A stretch of DNA of 34,821 bases from Bacteroidales bacterium Phil6 (GCA_002633315.1 NWBN01000025.1:1-34821); one strand, 5' to 3'. Counted from the stretch's first letter, positions 22,727 through 31,460 are shown. The notes: generated from the sequence alone by a model not told the origin. A program made the numbers and translations.

Positions 22727-22757
22727 AAATAGTGTCTGAAAGATATCTTTCAGACAC
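22727..22757 (-). terminator. Hairpin terminator between late gene groups
   Basis: GTGTCTGAAAGAT and its exact reverse complement form a 26-base perfect palindrome (22732-22757). Reading leftward it is followed by TATTTTT, a short T tract. It would end transcription of the head operon after 22768; genes to the left would then need readthrough or their own promoter, which I cannot see. Confidence 0.7.
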
Positions 22758-22767
22758 ATTAACATGA

Positions 22768-23151
22768 TTAAGCAGCAACAAGAGCTATAGTTATAGAATC
22801 ATTTATCAAGAGACATTTACCTGCTGCATGAACAATACGTCCTACTGAATTTATATTGACAGATGCAGGTAATGCGGTCTGCCCCTGAAATGAGACATCA
22901 AAATTCTCTATGAATCGCTGAACGTTGTTACAATTGTTTGGAAAAACAATTGTAGCAGTGACCGGAACAAAAACAGTGCTCCCAACTAAAGATGGTTGAC
23001 CATAGGTATATGATACTGTTACAGGTATATTACTCCCGGAACATATACATATATTTCTGTTCAATTTTTCTCTAAAAGACGCTGTTATTGATAACTGATT
23101 TGCTGTTAAAGCTGTTGTAGCCAATCCAGCCGGTGAAACTAACACAGACAT
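22768..23151 (-). CDS. Beta-rich hypothetical structural protein
   Basis: 127 residues, nearly all beta-prone, with few charges (TANQLSITASFREKLNRNIC, VTATIVFPNNCNNVQRFIEN). A CIC and a CNN Cys pair and a hydrophobic end (ITIALVAA) are notable. It follows the Cys-rich protein gene by 13 bases and is likely a virion or virion-assembly protein. No family recognised. Confidence 0.65.
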   Translation of the reverse strand: MSVLVSPAGLATTALTANQLSITASFREKLNRNICICSGSNIPVTVSYTYGQPSLVGSTVFVPVTATIVFPNNCNNVQRFIENFDVSFQGQTALPASVNINSVGRIVHAAGKCLLINDSITIALVAA

Positions 23152-23164
23152 ACCCTATAATATT

Positions 23165-24007
23165 TTAATAGCCTAAGCCTGTTCCACATCCGCAGTTATT
23201 ATAACAACTTCCTCCGTTTTGAATCAATCCGGCAAGATATTGCGTCTGTTTAAGTTGAGAATTTTCATTTTTCAAATCCTGAATTTCTCGTGCTTGTTCA
23301 TCTTTCCAATGAGTATTTAGCAAATCCTTGATTCCTTGATTGCCTATCTCAATGGCACGAAGAATATCACATTTGTCTTGTCCTTGTTGGTAACCCACTT
23401 GTGAAAATCCCTGAGACATTGCCTGTCCTAAATCGCGTTGTCCGTTGCGAAGTTCTCCAGTCATTTGACAATTCTGTAGTTTTATATCTCCTGACATCTG
23501 GATAAGCTCCTTCTGAGTCTGACAGCAACAATTCTGAACTGCTGAAAGGAGACCGCTGTTGCCTCTTTCAATAGCTGCAATGACTTTCTCAGCAGAAAAT
23601 CCAACTTGACCAGCAACTTGCTGAATGGCTGCCTGAACTTCGCAACAACATTTTTGAAGTGTGTTGAAGTCAATGTTAAGGGTTTGAGATAACTGACTAA
23701 TTGCATAGCCATTACCTTCTATTGCCGATTTAAGACAGTCTGCATTTTGATTGTCTTGCAGTTGAGTGCGTATGGCATTCAACTGTGCTTGCATTTCTAC
23801 TCCTTGTGTAGTAGCTGCGGCACCATTACCGTCAAAGCCGAAGCCTCCATTACGGAACAAGGCTAAGAACATAAGATATGCAAACGGATTGTTCATCCAT
23901 TCGTTCATACCAAAATTGCGGTTATTGCCATTTGCAATAATAGCTGCTGTTAAAGCATCATTGTCGCCTTTGTCGCAGCAATAAATTTTTTCAACCATTT
24001 CTCCCAT
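23165..24007 (-). CDS. Cys-triplet structural-region protein
   Basis: 280 residues. Residues 1-60 hold an early CC and a hydrophobic Gly/Phe stretch. The middle is helical and Gln-rich, with CCC triplets at 120-122 and 160-162, exactly 40 residues apart (LQKCCCEVQAAI and VQNCCCQTQKEL), implying a repeated helical unit. The C-terminus is Cys/Gly-rich (GGSCYNNCGCGTGLGY). Similar Cys-triplet proteins occur near structural genes of gut phages, but the role is unknown. It may bind metal or form disulfides in the virion. Confidence 0.75.
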   Translation of the reverse strand: MGEMVEKIYCCDKGDNDALTAAIIANGNNRNFGMNEWMNNPFAYLMFLALFRNGGFGFDGNGAAATTQGVEMQAQLNAIRTQLQDNQNADCLKSAIEGNGYAISQLSQTLNIDFNTLQKCCCEVQAAIQQVAGQVGFSAEKVIAAIERGNSGLLSAVQNCCCQTQKELIQMSGDIKLQNCQMTGELRNGQRDLGQAMSQGFSQVGYQQGQDKCDILRAIEIGNQGIKDLLNTHWKDEQAREIQDLKNENSQLKQTQYLAGLIQNGGSCYNNCGCGTGLGY

Positions 24008-24115
24008 GATTTCTATTATTTATTCTATTAGTTAATATGCACCTCTTACGGCTTAAGTGCTCTTGCCATTATATACTAATCGTCGACTATAGTATCAGCT
24101 AATTGGTTAATCTCA

Positions 24116-24529
24116 TTATAATGTTGGAGGTTTCCTGAAAAACATTCTGCCGCCAATTTCTTTTAATGCGGTCATCTTGCTTTCTTCATAATAACTTTTT
24201 TTATCAGGCATTATAGTAGATACCCATCTTGCCATTATATGAGAAACAATAAAATTTTTCATATTATCCTGAATATCCAATGACGGATCGGAATCAAATA
24301 CAATGACGGCTTTTGTGTCATCAGTAGAACTCTCTTTTACAAACCAATTTAAAGTTTCACATAATATTTGTACCGATTCGTCAAACAAACCCTTTAACAT
24401 TGTATAATCTTGTTCATTGATGAAAATATGTTCATATCTTTTTATGCCATTATCATCAATATAAGTTCTGGACAATAAAGAACTCTCTCTTTCCAAACAT
24501 TTGTATATTTCTTCTCTTGTTATGTACAT
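24116..24529 (-). CDS. Late protein of unknown role
   Basis: 137 residues, helical, start MYITREEIYKCLERESSLLS, with IVSHIMARWVSTIMPDKKSY...GGRMFFRKPPTL at the end. The family occurs in the head-gene region of Bacteroides phages; a neck or tail-completion role is possible but not shown. Its ATG is one base after the spanin-like gene's stop. A 108-base gap follows with no clear element. Confidence 0.7.
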   Translation of the reverse strand: MYITREEIYKCLERESSLLSRTYIDDNGIKRYEHIFINEQDYTMLKGLFDESVQILCETLNWFVKESSTDDTKAVIVFDSDPSLDIQDNMKNFIVSHIMARWVSTIMPDKKSYYEESKMTALKEIGGRMFFRKPPTL

Positions 24530-24530
24530 G

Positions 24531-25082
24531 TCAATTTATATTATATCCTATTCTTGTATTAAAAAACGGCTCATATTTGCCGTTATAAGCTATTCCCGTA
24601 GAGACCGATATATTTATCTTCTTAAAAGATAAAATCGCTCTTGTGTCAAGATATGGGCTTATATGACTATTCTGTACAGATGTGCCTCCTCCAATGTCCC
24701 ATAAAAATTTCTTATTCTCTTTTTCTATTATTTTTTCTACTGTATGATATTCTTTAAATCTCAATTTTATGCTGTCAAGATTAGCTTTATATCCACTTAT
24801 CCATACCTCTGAACTGTCATATAATAAATAGTATTTGCTTGAAATAGGGATATAGCATATTATAGTATCTTTTACAGTGTCATGTATTATCATTAAATTT
24901 TCAACTTCTAACGTATCTATTATAGTATCATAAACAAATATTGGCTCGTATATATTCACTATACTGTCTTTTACTATCTTCTCTGTCACAGAAACAGGTT
25001 CTGAATGTTTTCTTGGTACAAAAACAAGAATCAGAATAGTTAAACATAATGTAATAACAGATATGGGTATTAAGTTTTTCAT
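24531..25082 (-). CDS. DUF6808-like membrane-anchored protein, spanin candidate
   Basis: 183 residues. Residues 4-23 (LIPISVITLCLTILILVFVP) are a signal-anchor, followed by a periplasmic stretch full of IxDT repeats (YDTIIDTLEVENLMIIHDTV) and a C-terminal part of outer-membrane-like strands (YEPFFNTRIGYNIN). It overlaps the endolysin gene by 4 bases, where spanin-like genes usually sit. Connecting inner and outer membranes at lysis is inferred from topology and neighbours. Confidence 0.75.
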   Translation of the reverse strand: MKNLIPISVITLCLTILILVFVPRKHSEPVSVTEKIVKDSIVNIYEPIFVYDTIIDTLEVENLMIIHDTVKDTIICYIPISSKYYLLYDSSEVWISGYKANLDSIKLRFKEYHTVEKIIEKENKKFLWDIGGGTSVQNSHISPYLDTRAILSFKKINISVSTGIAYNGKYEPFFNTRIGYNIN

Positions 25083-25525
25083 CCGTTAAATGTTGTTATT
25101 TTATTACCTGACAGATTATCATATACGTCTATGTGTATCCATGATACATTATTTTCAATACGTACATTATACGGCAACATATAGGCTTTCTCCTTTATTA
25201 TATTACGTGCCTCTTCTGCATCCATATCCTCAACGTTAAAGTCAATAGCCTTACCAAGTACATGCGCCGACATATATACTTTATTCTTCCCTTTTACAGT
25301 ATCACATCTGTTGCATCTAATGCCTCTCTCATGAAGTAATGAAGTGTTTACTGTTATAGGTTTGCACAAAATATTAAATCGTAATGCATATAAAGTTTCA
25401 AGAAGTTTATCATCAAGAAACATCCATGCTGTTTTTTCGTCATAACCTTCAGCAATATGCTTGCATACAAGTTCTTCGATTGAGAATTTTGTCTTTATTT
25501 TTTCAATCAGTTCTTTTCTATTCAT
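25079..25525 (-). CDS. Endolysin, peptidase M15 family
   Basis: 148 residues. The zinc site is clear: SAHVLGKAID (H88, D95) and WIHID (H131), the SxHxxGxAxD...H pattern of M15 D-Ala-D-Ala carboxypeptidases and phage L-alanyl-D-glutamate endopeptidases. It would cleave host peptidoglycan peptides at lysis. No signal peptide, so a holin is needed; the gene just upstream is holin-like, and the overlapping downstream gene is spanin-like. Confidence 0.9.
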   Translation of the reverse strand: MNRKELIEKIKTKFSIEELVCKHIAEGYDEKTAWMFLDDKLLETLYALRFNILCKPITVNTSLLHERGIRCNRCDTVKGKNKVYMSAHVLGKAIDFNVEDMDAEEARNIIKEKAYMLPYNVRIENNVSWIHIDVYDNLSGNKITTFNG

Positions 25526-25527
25526 TA

Positions 25528-26163
25528 TTATTCTTTGTATTCGGGTAAAATATACTGTATGTTTATTGCAACTTCATGCATAAGGTCGCTAATTAACTTT
25601 TCATCAATGACTTGATTTTCATCAGCAAATTCACAGAATATACTTCCAATCCAATCATGAGTATTGTCAATAAGTTTTTTTATTCCTACTTTCTTGGCTC
25701 CAAATCTCAAAAGAAGACTTTTTGCATATTTGTCATTAACCTGTTTGTTAATGTCGGATATATACAAATAATTATTAGTTGCAAGACTACGTGCAAATAC
25801 TGCCATATCAGACATTTTTATATTTACAATATCATTTACAACACTCGCTTTGTCGGTTCTTTTGACTTCATAATATACAGACAAGAAACATGCATTACCC
25901 AAAGGATGGGGCTGTAAAATATATACTCTATCTGCTTTGGTAAGAAATAATATTTTCCATAACTGACTATATACAATAGAAGAATTGTCGTTACGTTTCT
26001 TGTGTTTTATTTCCATTTCTTCTTTGTAACGATCTATCTTTAAGTCTATCTTCTTGTTTTTTGTATATTGATTATAAGCAAACCAGGCAGCTATGATACT
26101 ACCTAAAGATGTTATGATTTCAGGTATTCCTATGGACTTTATTATTTCTGCTATGGATTCCAT
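25528..26163 (-). CDS. Membrane-anchored holin-like protein
   Basis: 211 residues. MESIAEIIKSIGIPEIITSL leads into one membrane segment (about residues 14-31), then a basic KNKKIDLKIDRYKEEME helix and a C-terminal domain (about 60-210) with ILQPHPLGNACFLSVYYEV, a pattern I know from Bacteroides phages near lysis genes. Position beside M15 endolysin and spanin-like genes suggests a holin or holin regulator, though it is larger than most holins. Confidence 0.6.
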   Translation of the reverse strand: MESIAEIIKSIGIPEIITSLGSIIAAWFAYNQYTKNKKIDLKIDRYKEEMEIKHKKRNDNSSIVYSQLWKILFLTKADRVYILQPHPLGNACFLSVYYEVKRTDKASVVNDIVNIKMSDMAVFARSLATNNYLYISDINKQVNDKYAKSLLLRFGAKKVGIKKLIDNTHDWIGSIFCEFADENQVIDEKLISDLMHEVAINIQYILPEYKE

Positions 26164-26181
26164 ATTTTATTTTGTAATATA

Positions 26182-26376
26182 TTATTCTGCATTAGATATT
26201 TTAACAACAAAACTTGCAGTGACAGACGGGTCAACAACGCTTTTTAAAACTCCTACCGCAGTGACAAGTATTCCTTCTTCTGATATTGACGCCTGATTCT
26301 TAACACTGACAGTTATTGTTTCTGTTCCATCACCCGTATAATCTACCTGTAAATGTTCTGTCTCTACTCTTGTCAT
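26182..26376 (-). CDS. Small Ig/BACON-like domain protein
   Basis: 64 residues, all beta (ETEHLQVDYTGDGTETITVS), similar to the N-terminal repeat of the protein encoded just upstream. It may be a separate decoration subunit or a split-off piece of the larger BACON protein. Confidence 0.65.
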   Translation of the reverse strand: MTRVETEHLQVDYTGDGTETITVSVKNQASISEEGILVTAVGVLKSVVDPSVTASFVVKISNAE

Positions 26377-26388
26377 AACCTATATTTT

Positions 26389-27039
26389 CTAAACCGTAAT
26401 TTCTTCAATTGTAAGTGTCCAAGTTCCATTTGCCGTCACATTAATTGTTTTGGTATCTCCAACAGTGTTTTTAAGTGTTATCTCTGTCGGTGATAATTGT
26501 ATTGAAGATTGATTCCCTGATTGTATTATCCTTACTGTTACAGGAGAACCTGCATTATTGCCATCGTATGGTGTTATTGTTACTACATACGCCATTTGCT
26601 GATTTGAAGAATTTAGTCCTAATGAAATAGGGATATTTACTTTATATTGTTCTTCTTTGCCCGGGTCTCCACTAATAGCAACATTGTTTTGTATCACTGT
26701 AGAAATTCCAGTACCATTTTGTGGTATTATGGTGATTGGTTCTTCACCCGCCTTTAAACTTCCATAGTTTATATTCAGTTTGGAGGCATTGGATTTTCCT
26801 TGTATCGTTACTGAACCTGCATCTGGCAATATTTCATAGTATCCAAAATCATCTGTAAAAAAAACATCTCTTGCAGGTATTATAGACGTCGCATTTGCTG
26901 ATGCGTCATCATTTGTGGCTGTAATCAATGCTTTTTTTGTATTGCGTCCTGTATTTTCTTTTAATACAGAAACATCAAATGAGTCATTACCTGTTCCTAC
27001 AATTTTTGATATTTCAAAATATTCTGTATTCGACGCCAT
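26389..27039 (-). CDS. BACON/Ig-like domain protein
   Basis: 216 residues. The C-terminal segment (IQLSPTEITLKNTVGDTKTI, then NVTANGTWTLTI) matches the opening strands of BACON domains, which bind mucin or glycans in Bacteroidetes. The N-terminal half has two more beta units (FEISKIVGTGNDSFDVSV...). Lacking a signal peptide and lying among head genes, it is probably a virion decoration protein helping the phage stick to mucus. The adhesion role is inference from family. Confidence 0.8.
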   Translation of the reverse strand: MASNTEYFEISKIVGTGNDSFDVSVLKENTGRNTKKALITATNDDASANATSIIPARDVFFTDDFGYYEILPDAGSVTIQGKSNASKLNINYGSLKAGEEPITIIPQNGTGISTVIQNNVAISGDPGKEEQYKVNIPISLGLNSSNQQMAYVVTITPYDGNNAGSPVTVRIIQSGNQSSIQLSPTEITLKNTVGDTKTINVTANGTWTLTIEEITV

Positions 27040-27050
27040 ATTATTTCAAA

Positions 27051-27902
27051 TTAGTTTATTATTTTTTCTCCAGTAATAGGATTTTTTCTTAAATAATCCA
27101 TAGTAACGTCAAGATACTTCATGGCTTCTTGTGAAAACAAGGCGGCTTTTTCAGATTCATTGATAATATAAAGTACTCTTGATGTTATTTCATACAAACA
27201 CGAAGATTCCAATTTATCACAAACTTCTACATTATTATTTTGAATAGAAGGCTCTTTTAGATATATTGCATATTGCAAACTGTCATCACCTTTCTTACTT
27301 GTAAACAATACAATTATGACTTTCTGCTTGTATAAAGAATATCCACGTTGTGGAGGATTTATTTGATTCGTTTGATTCGATTGTTCATTTTTAGTAATTC
27401 CACGAAGCAATACACCTACAGGATTACGATATGTACCCCTTAGATATTTGTTGTATTGCATTTTAAATATTTCGCTATCTTCATTGAAGAGTGTTTGTAT
27501 AGGCATGTTCCACGACCTCATTTTAAGACTGACAAGTCTCATGAAATCATTAGGGATATTATCGCTGTAAAATATTACATTATTTGAAGAACTGATACGT
27601 GACAATCTGGTTATATATTCTTGACTCGGCGTTTCTTCTCCTATATTTAGAAAATTAAAATCCAAATTGTCATCATCTCCGGCATAAGGCATGAAATTTA
27701 CCGATAATTTATATCCGTCAAGAAGTATGTTTGGAGCTTTTAGATGTATATATCTCACTGACGGGATAACAGTACTTTTAATGATATCATGAATGTTGCT
27801 GTAGGTCAAATCTGCACTCATGAATGAGGCTTCATTTATTCCAAGTTCATCAAGACATGCCATTACAAAGTTGTTTATCTGTGTCAATGAAATGGTTTTC
27901 AT
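27051..27902 (-). CDS. Head-tail connector or neck candidate
   Basis: 283 residues, with a helical beginning MKTISLTQINNFVMACLDEL, central beta (SVRYIHLKAPNILLDGYKLS) and a Tyr/Asn-rich end (MKYLDVTMDYLRKNPITGEK). It begins directly after the small protein that follows the capsid gene, where connector and neck proteins usually lie. I recognise it only as a conserved structural-region protein. Role by position. Confidence 0.6.
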   Translation of the reverse strand: MKTISLTQINNFVMACLDELGINEASFMSADLTYSNIHDIIKSTVIPSVRYIHLKAPNILLDGYKLSVNFMPYAGDDDNLDFNFLNIGEETPSQEYITRLSRISSSNNVIFYSDNIPNDFMRLVSLKMRSWNMPIQTLFNEDSEIFKMQYNKYLRGTYRNPVGVLLRGITKNEQSNQTNQINPPQRGYSLYKQKVIIVLFTSKKGDDSLQYAIYLKEPSIQNNNVEVCDKLESSCLYEITSRVLYIINESEKAALFSQEAMKYLDVTMDYLRKNPITGEKIIN

Positions 27903-27903
27903 T

Positions 27904-28320
27904 TTATTCCTCCCAATCTTTTATATTTTCAATAGGGAAATCTATACTTAAAGCTTTTTCTTTCAATATCTTAGCGGACTTAAATTCTTTCATTTTCATG
28001 CCATGCTTGCGAACAAGATAATTAGCAAGTTCTTTCATTGTTGTTATTGAATTGATGTCTTTTTTCGGGAAAGGCAAGTCTTCATCTTTTGTTTCTATTG
28101 CTTTAGATTCAGAATCTATAAGTCTTTCCAACAATACAGATGTTCCAAACAATGGAGATTCTTCGATAGCCAATTGTTCAAGTTTGTTTCTGGTTATGTA
28201 TGTCGCCCATACATTATTTGCAATATCTCCATCTGTAAATTTTGCTTTGAAAGTAAACCCTCCAAGACTGAATGGTATTACAGAGTTATTTGCACGTGTT
28301 TTATATATTTTATTTATCAT
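27904..28320 (-). CDS. Head-completion candidate downstream of the capsid gene
   Basis: 138 residues: a beta domain (SVIPFSLGGFTFKAKFTDGD), then helices with LANYLVRKHGMKMKEFKSAK. It is separated from the capsid gene by a stem-loop and from the next gene by one base. No family assigned beyond structural-region context. Confidence 0.6.
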   Translation of the reverse strand: MINKIYKTRANNSVIPFSLGGFTFKAKFTDGDIANNVWATYITRNKLEQLAIEESPLFGTSVLLERLIDSESKAIETKDEDLPFPKKDINSITTMKELANYLVRKHGMKMKEFKSAKILKEKALSIDFPIENIKDWEE

Positions 28321-28348
28321 ATTTTTTTATTTTTCAAGTTATTCAAGT

Positions 28349-28377
28349 TTACTGAAAGGGCGATACCCTTTCAGTAA
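28349..28377 (-). other. Stem-loop 3' of the capsid gene
   Basis: TTACTGAAAGGG and its reverse complement form a perfect 12-bp stem with loop CGATA, 18 bases past the capsid stop. No T tract follows in the direction of transcription, so it is more likely an mRNA 3'-end stabiliser or processing site than a full terminator. It would let capsid be made in excess of the connector proteins. Confidence 0.65.
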
Positions 28378-28395
28378 CTGAAATATTTGTTAATG

Positions 28396-30114
28396 TCATG
28401 CTGTGATTTTACCTGTGTATTTTTTCCATTCCTTGCCTGTTTCTGCGCCTGCATCAAAATAGATTAAATCTCCCATATTATAATGGCTATATGGATCAGC
28501 TTTCTTTAAATATACAATCAAACCGTCAACAAGTTTGTCTGAATATGAAGTTGTTGAAGCAAACATACTGCCTTCTTCCGTTGATACGGGATTCAAATTT
28601 GTATAATCACCCTCATCATTGTCAGGGTCAAACACAATAATATCTTCATTATTGTTATTACGACTATAAGCATTATAAATACTTTCTGCCGGACCGATAA
28701 GCATGCTGTTATATCCTCTCAGACATAAACAGTCGGCTTCAATCCATATATCACGACTTGCAGCGCGTGTCTCACCTCCGGCGCCTCCGCCCTTGTTCAT
28801 GTCAACAGAACTTGTGTCATTAGCAAACTTTACATAACGTGTTGCATTTTTCATGTCTATTACAGCAGCGCAATCACTGTATCCCAAATCATTCAGCACA
28901 GGACATTTCTTGAATTCAAGTATGCCAAAAGGACATTTATAAGTAGATATCAGTATTCCAAATTCATCGACTTTAGTTGATAATGACATGTCAATTACCT
29001 TTGTAAAATCAAGATTTAACAATGATTTCATAAAGTCATCACCGCAATATACTTGTGCCACATCATTGGCGCTATCTTTACCAAATTGAATGAGACATAT
29101 AGTATTAAGGTCATTAAATGTAATTGCATTTTTATCAACGACATATTTATTAAGGAGTTGTCGCAATATGCCTTCGCTGAAATATACATCTTCCTCTCCC
29201 ATAGTATCATTGACAAGAATACGTTTTTTATGTTTTACGCCTTCCCATAAAGTACGTTCTGCTGCTCTACGATGATTATACAAAGCGTTATCACGAATAT
29301 CTTCTTCAAAGAAAGGCAACTCCTTAATCTGTTTCTTGAAGTCATCTGTTAAAACAATGTTTGTAATTTTCTTTTGCAAATAGACTTCTACAGTAGTAGG
29401 AATATAATTTTCCGGAGCGACTTCTTTTTGTGATTCCGCACAAGCATTTGCCATTATTGATAATTTTGTGTTTGCCGGAATTTCCGGGAATTGATTTGTA
29501 TGACTTGAACTTGAATAATATCCATTTATAGGAACGAGGGTTATTTTGGATGCTGTTCTTGCCGTGACTTGTGCAATCAAATTTCCATCTACTATATTTT
29601 CAGTTCCATTATAACCATTAACTCCGTTGAATTTAACGGTTTTCCATGGTGCAAACATTCTTGAATATTTAGTTTCTATATCTGTACCTATTGTTAATTC
29701 GAGTGTATCAGCTTTTGACGACAAGCCTGTCAAGAAAATACAATCCATTGGAGACACGCCGCTAACAGGATGTTCGATATTATATTTTGTCACATTAACT
29801 ACACGAGCCAAATTGAACATGTCCGTCTGTGAAGTAAATTTCCATGGACGAAATTTAGCTATGTATTTATCAATTTCACGTGCCGCTATATCGCTGTCAT
29901 TGACGTTGGTTGCACTCGCAACAGTACCCGCCATGTCTGTCTTTTCGCCATGTTCGTTTTCTGTAGGAGTTTGTGACTGATGTGCACCGGGATTTGTTAT
30001 GGTATCTGCCATGCACATTGAAATATTGGCGTTAGCACCACTGATAACAGCCAATAAGAATAACAACAAGGTTAAGAACTTGCCGCTTTTCATGAACTTT
30101 ACAATTGCTTTCAT
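28396..30114 (-). CDS. Major capsid protein with N-terminal signal-anchor-like segment
   Basis: 572 residues. The N-terminus is MKAIVKFMKSGKF followed by a hydrophobic stretch (residues 13-28, ending VISGANA), then a Thr/Gln/Glu-rich linker. The body (from about residue 75) resembles the HK97-type capsid proteins of Bacteroides phages in its C-terminal half: GILRQLLNKYVV, CGDDFMKSLLNLDFTK, DEFGILISTYKCPFGILEF, DLGYSDCAAVIDMKNATRYV and CLCLRGYNSMLIGPAES. Gene order (scaffold first, then this) supports the call. A membrane-type leader on a capsid protein is odd and may link to the rhomboid protease at 31457. Confidence 0.8.
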   Translation of the reverse strand: MKAIVKFMKSGKFLTLLLFLLAVISGANANISMCMADTITNPGAHQSQTPTENEHGEKTDMAGTVASATNVNDSDIAAREIDKYIAKFRPWKFTSQTDMFNLARVVNVTKYNIEHPVSGVSPMDCIFLTGLSSKADTLELTIGTDIETKYSRMFAPWKTVKFNGVNGYNGTENIVDGNLIAQVTARTASKITLVPINGYYSSSSHTNQFPEIPANTKLSIMANACAESQKEVAPENYIPTTVEVYLQKKITNIVLTDDFKKQIKELPFFEEDIRDNALYNHRRAAERTLWEGVKHKKRILVNDTMGEEDVYFSEGILRQLLNKYVVDKNAITFNDLNTICLIQFGKDSANDVAQVYCGDDFMKSLLNLDFTKVIDMSLSTKVDEFGILISTYKCPFGILEFKKCPVLNDLGYSDCAAVIDMKNATRYVKFANDTSSVDMNKGGGAGGETRAASRDIWIEADCLCLRGYNSMLIGPAESIYNAYSRNNNNEDIIVFDPDNDEGDYTNLNPVSTEEGSMFASTTSYSDKLVDGLIVYLKKADPYSHYNMGDLIYFDAGAETGKEWKKYTGKITA

Positions 30115-30145
30115 TTGTTTTTATGATTTTTATGTTAAACTTATA

Positions 30146-30943
30146 TTAGTATTCGTACTCTTTGCCTGTAAAAGGATTATACCCTGTTCTTTTTTTACGT
30201 TTCCCTTGTTCAGGCTCCTGGATATTTGCACTTGAACTGCCGTTCAATGTAGGAGGCATATTATTATATGGAGATGGTTCTGCAAGCTTTTCTTCAATTT
30301 GTGCATTGCGTCCTCTTATTTCAGCTTCCTCTGCGGCGTTTTTTACATCATTGTCATGATTTTTACTCTTATACAATATATCTATAAACTCAACTGGGAT
30401 GTTTCCATTTATTCCGTTTACCACAATATCAATGGCTTTATTCCACAATTCCGTTATCTCCTCATCGCTAATTCCGTTTTCTTGTTGATATGTTGAAATT
30501 GCATCAAGTGAAGATTGTACGTTTTTAGGAGTTTCTTCGTCACGTTTTTTATCCATTGCAGCTCGTTCTATGAATTTGCTGTTAGCCTCCCCGATTTCTT
30601 TTGCTTTTTCAGGGTCTTTCAGTGCTGCGCTTATTGCTTCTTCTCCAAATCTTTCAATAAATGATGTAAGAAACGGACGCCCTTCTCGTGCGTCTGCAAA
30701 CATCTCTGCATATTGAGGATTATCTATAAACAATTGTTTTATTTGCTCATTTTCCTTTTTAAGGTCATTGTAACCATTCATGTCATCATTGATTCTTCCG
30801 AATATTACTTCTTCATCTTCAATGTCATCATCAGGATAACGTGTCATATATCCATCCATGAATATTTCACGATTGCTTTTATGTGGAGTTTCCGCAGATA
30901 CTGTATCGGGATTCTCAATTTTATTTTTGTCTTTTTCTTCCAT
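30146..30943 (-). CDS. Scaffolding protein candidate
   Basis: 265 residues, very charged and helical, with acidic N-terminal and central parts (DDDIEDEEVIFGRINDDMNG) and a basic C-terminus (GKRKKRTGYNPFTGKEYEY). An acidic, coiled body plus a basic tail directly ahead of the major capsid gene is the classic scaffold design. It is first in the operon behind a divergent promoter. Confidence 0.75.
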   Translation of the reverse strand: MEEKDKNKIENPDTVSAETPHKSNREIFMDGYMTRYPDDDIEDEEVIFGRINDDMNGYNDLKKENEQIKQLFIDNPQYAEMFADAREGRPFLTSFIERFGEEAISAALKDPEKAKEIGEANSKFIERAAMDKKRDEETPKNVQSSLDAISTYQQENGISDEEITELWNKAIDIVVNGINGNIPVEFIDILYKSKNHDNDVKNAAEEAEIRGRNAQIEEKLAEPSPYNNMPPTLNGSSSANIQEPEQGKRKKRTGYNPFTGKEYEY

Positions 30944-30960
30944 AAGAAATCTATTTTAAG

Positions 30961-30968
30961 CAAAAATA
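30961..30968 (-). promoter_or_regulatory. Leftward late promoter -7 element
   Basis: The minus strand reads TATTTTTG, a perfect TAnnTTTG, about 18 bases before the scaffold ATG. I see no TTTG at the -33 position, so it may need an activator, as phage late promoters often do. Confidence 0.5.
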
Positions 30969-31021
30969 GACGTAATAATATCATTTTTAGTTTTTTTTTA
31001 GTACAATTTAAATATTTTTTA

Positions 31022-31029
31022 TATTTTTG
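31022..31029 (+). promoter_or_regulatory. Rightward packaging-operon promoter -7 element
   Basis: TATTTTTG sits 26 bases before the ATG of the small-terminase candidate. It has the same core as the leftward element 54 bases away, so the two late operons probably share control. The -33 region is only T-rich. Confidence 0.55.
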
Positions 31030-31055
31030 CAAAACTAACTAACTATAAAACTAAA

Positions 31056-31460
31056 ATGACTAAACTGACTCTTCTAAAAGAAAGGGATGAAGACCTTATG
31101 CGTGCTTATCGTATGGTCTTGAAAAAGAGGCGGTTTGATACACAGGTAGAAGCCATGCGTGCAGCCGCCTTATCTCCTTCCAAAAGATTCTGGATTACTC
31201 CAGAACGTCTGTATCAATACTTTTCATTATTGAAAAATGAACAAAGTAAATACATCAATCATGGAATCACTACCAGACTTATGTATAAAGAGCTTGTTGA
31301 TATAGTCAAAAAATTACAAGACAGATATCCGGACATGTCGTTATATGATATTTGTTGCAAGGCAGTTATGCAACCTGCTTCACAATTTTTCATATCCGGC
31401 AATCATGCAAATCATTTATATTATTTAATCAAAAAAAATAAAAGAAATTCAATGAAATGA
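31056..31460 (+). CDS. Terminase small subunit candidate
   Basis: 134 residues, basic and helical (LKERDEDLMRAYRMVLKKRR, then AMRAAALSPSKRFWITPERL), resembling a DNA-binding HTH followed by an oligomerising helix. The second half has RLMYKELVDIVKKLQDRYPD. As the first gene of the operon that carries the large terminase, and of the usual size, it is the best candidate for the packaging-site recognition subunit. It overlaps the rhomboid gene by 4 bases. Confidence 0.65.
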   Translation: MTKLTLLKERDEDLMRAYRMVLKKRRFDTQVEAMRAAALSPSKRFWITPERLYQYFSLLKNEQSKYINHGITTRLMYKELVDIVKKLQDRYPDMSLYDICCKAVMQPASQFFISGNHANHLYYLIKKNKRNSMK

